Shown piece after piece: positions 30,369 to 31,006 of a stretch of 31,006 nt of DNA (its first letter is position 1; every line of letters begins with the position of its first letter). The notes under the pieces are model-generated. The model did no database searches. It was not told the DNA's origin and saw only the letters and a program-made list of their open reading frames with translations. A program made the position numbers and the translations under genes. Origin of the DNA: RGIG8782 sp017475895. Its GTDB lineage: Bacteria; Pseudomonadota; Alphaproteobacteria; Rickettsiales; UBA1997. The DNA lies in contig CAMVHP010000006.1 in NCBI GenBank assembly GCA_947167315.1, forward strand, positions 1 through 31,006. The letters are read 5' to 3'.

Positions 30369-31006
30369 ATGAAGTATAAAACTTTTATTTTTAATGATTA
30401 CAATTTTAATGCTGACAGTAAAACACTGTATTTGCATTATTCCTACGACAACGAATTATTTTTTGAGGAAACAATACAGTTTCCAAGCGAAAGACCACTG
30501 GGCGAAAAAGAGCTAAAAACACTTGATAATATTTTTAAATATATACATATAGCTTGTGGTATAAGTTACTATAAGTTGTTTTTGGTGGATGATATAAAAA
30601 TAAATACATTTTTGTTGAATGAAGAACAGGCAAATTTTTTCAATGAATTTTATCGCAAAGGGTTAGGAGAATTTTTCTTTAAAAATAACATTACTGATAT
30701 AGATAAAAGAATTAATTTTCCATATTCAGGCAACGTGCAAAATAAAGCAAGTGATGTTAATTTAGTGAAAAAAATATTAATTCCAATAGGTGGTGGCAAA
30801 GATTCCATAACAACACTTGAAATAATTAAAACAATTAAAAACGTTAATGATATTTTAACCTGTTCCGTTGGGACTAGTAAATGTATTGATGATGAAATAA
30901 AAATGTCCGGTTGTGCTTCCTTTCATCCAATAAGAACAATATCCGCCAATTTATTAGAATTAAATAAGCGTCTAGAGGAAATTGGAGGATATAATGGACA
31001 TGTTCC
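30369..31006 (+). CDS. murL: MurL-type UDP-MurNAc-L-Ala-L-Glu epimerase (partial, 5' end)
   Basis: The first 212 residues are present and the frame runs off the right edge. I match it to the MurL family from memory of its motifs: an N-terminal part with IHIACGISYYKLF (59-71) and EFYRKGLGEFFFKN (93-106), then the nucleotide-binding-like LIPIGGGKDSITTLE (137-151), and the YNGHVP motif at the very edge. MurL epimerises the terminal L-Glu of UDP-MurNAc-L-Ala-L-Glu to D-Glu, as described in Xanthomonas oryzae with MurD2. It replaces the MurI/MurD route for peptidoglycan. It starts 10 nt after ruvA and is probably cotranscribed. murD2 may follow outside the window. Confidence 0.8.
   Translation, partial: MKYKTFIFNDYNFNADSKTLYLHYSYDNELFFEETIQFPSERPLGEKELKTLDNIFKYIHIACGISYYKLFLVDDIKINTFLLNEEQANFFNEFYRKGLGEFFFKNNITDIDKRINFPYSGNVQNKASDVNLVKKILIPIGGGKDSITTLEIIKTIKNVNDILTCSVGTSKCIDDEIKMSGCASFHPIRTISANLLELNKRLEEIGGYNGHV

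Noticed and set aside
1..31006. CRISPR array, insertion sequence, prophage or attachment site
   Set aside because: No regular spaced repeats, transposase or integrase genes, or duplicated tRNA ends were found.

Overview
The window is an AT-rich (roughly 30% GC by eye), densely coded stretch of a Gram-negative chromosome. The organism makes an outer membrane (LptD, LpxK, a lauroyl-type acyltransferase, a porin with a signal peptide) and is rod-shaped (MreB). The clpP-clpX-lon order, the fused FolK-FolP protein, the MurL-type glutamate epimerase and the very low GC fit best an alphaproteobacterium with a reduced, probably host-associated genome. The taxonomic placement is inference. The class II lysyl-tRNA synthetase is less usual for that class. 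No insertion sequence, prophage, CRISPR array or obvious foreign island was seen.

Layout: 1-67 holds the end of an unrecognised gene. 130-354 is infA, followed by a hairpin terminator. 419-3630 (minus) is lptD with an overlapping RluC/RluD-type pseudouridine synthase. tRNA-Tyr follows at 3698-3783 (minus). 3831-6098 (minus) is miaB with a PhzF-fold isomerase-like gene. 6160-7413 is the folK-folP fusion. 7427-9640 (minus) is a large unrecognised protein. 9765-14146 (plus) is the protease/chaperone block clpP-clpX-lon. 14208-17554 (minus) is the operon lysS-lpxK-lpxL-like. 17656-18015 carries tRNA-Thr (plus) and the tRNA-Glu/tRNA-Lys pair (minus). 18160-19446 (minus) is a porin, divergent from mreB (19673-20704). 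About 20721-20918 is a candidate structured RNA, possibly 6S RNA. 20948-24454 (minus) is a TPR protein gene, pilT and era. 24608-26053 is dnaB. 26073-29391 (minus) is a surface-glycan cluster: GT2, wecB, GT4. 29732-31006 is ruvA and the start of murL, which runs off the edge.

How the genes work together: lptD, lpxK and the LpxL-like gene build and export lipid A/LPS. The GT2-wecB-GT4 cluster would make a ManNAc-containing surface glycan. mreB and murL serve the peptidoglycan wall; murL implies that D-glutamate is made on the UDP-muramyl-dipeptide precursor. clpP/X and lon form the main ATP-dependent proteolysis block. Several clear -35/-10 pairs with a 16-nt spacer were found (infA, lysS, tRNA-Glu, porin, clpP, ruvA, the candidate RNA), while many genes lack a recognisable Shine-Dalgarno sequence.

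Most worth a second look: the 6S-like RNA downstream of mreB; a PhzF-fold protein that has two cysteines at the DapF catalytic positions and lacks the usual PhzF glutamate; the partial MurL; the orphan 737-residue protein; and two operator-like repeat arrangements in the ruvA/glycan intergenic region.
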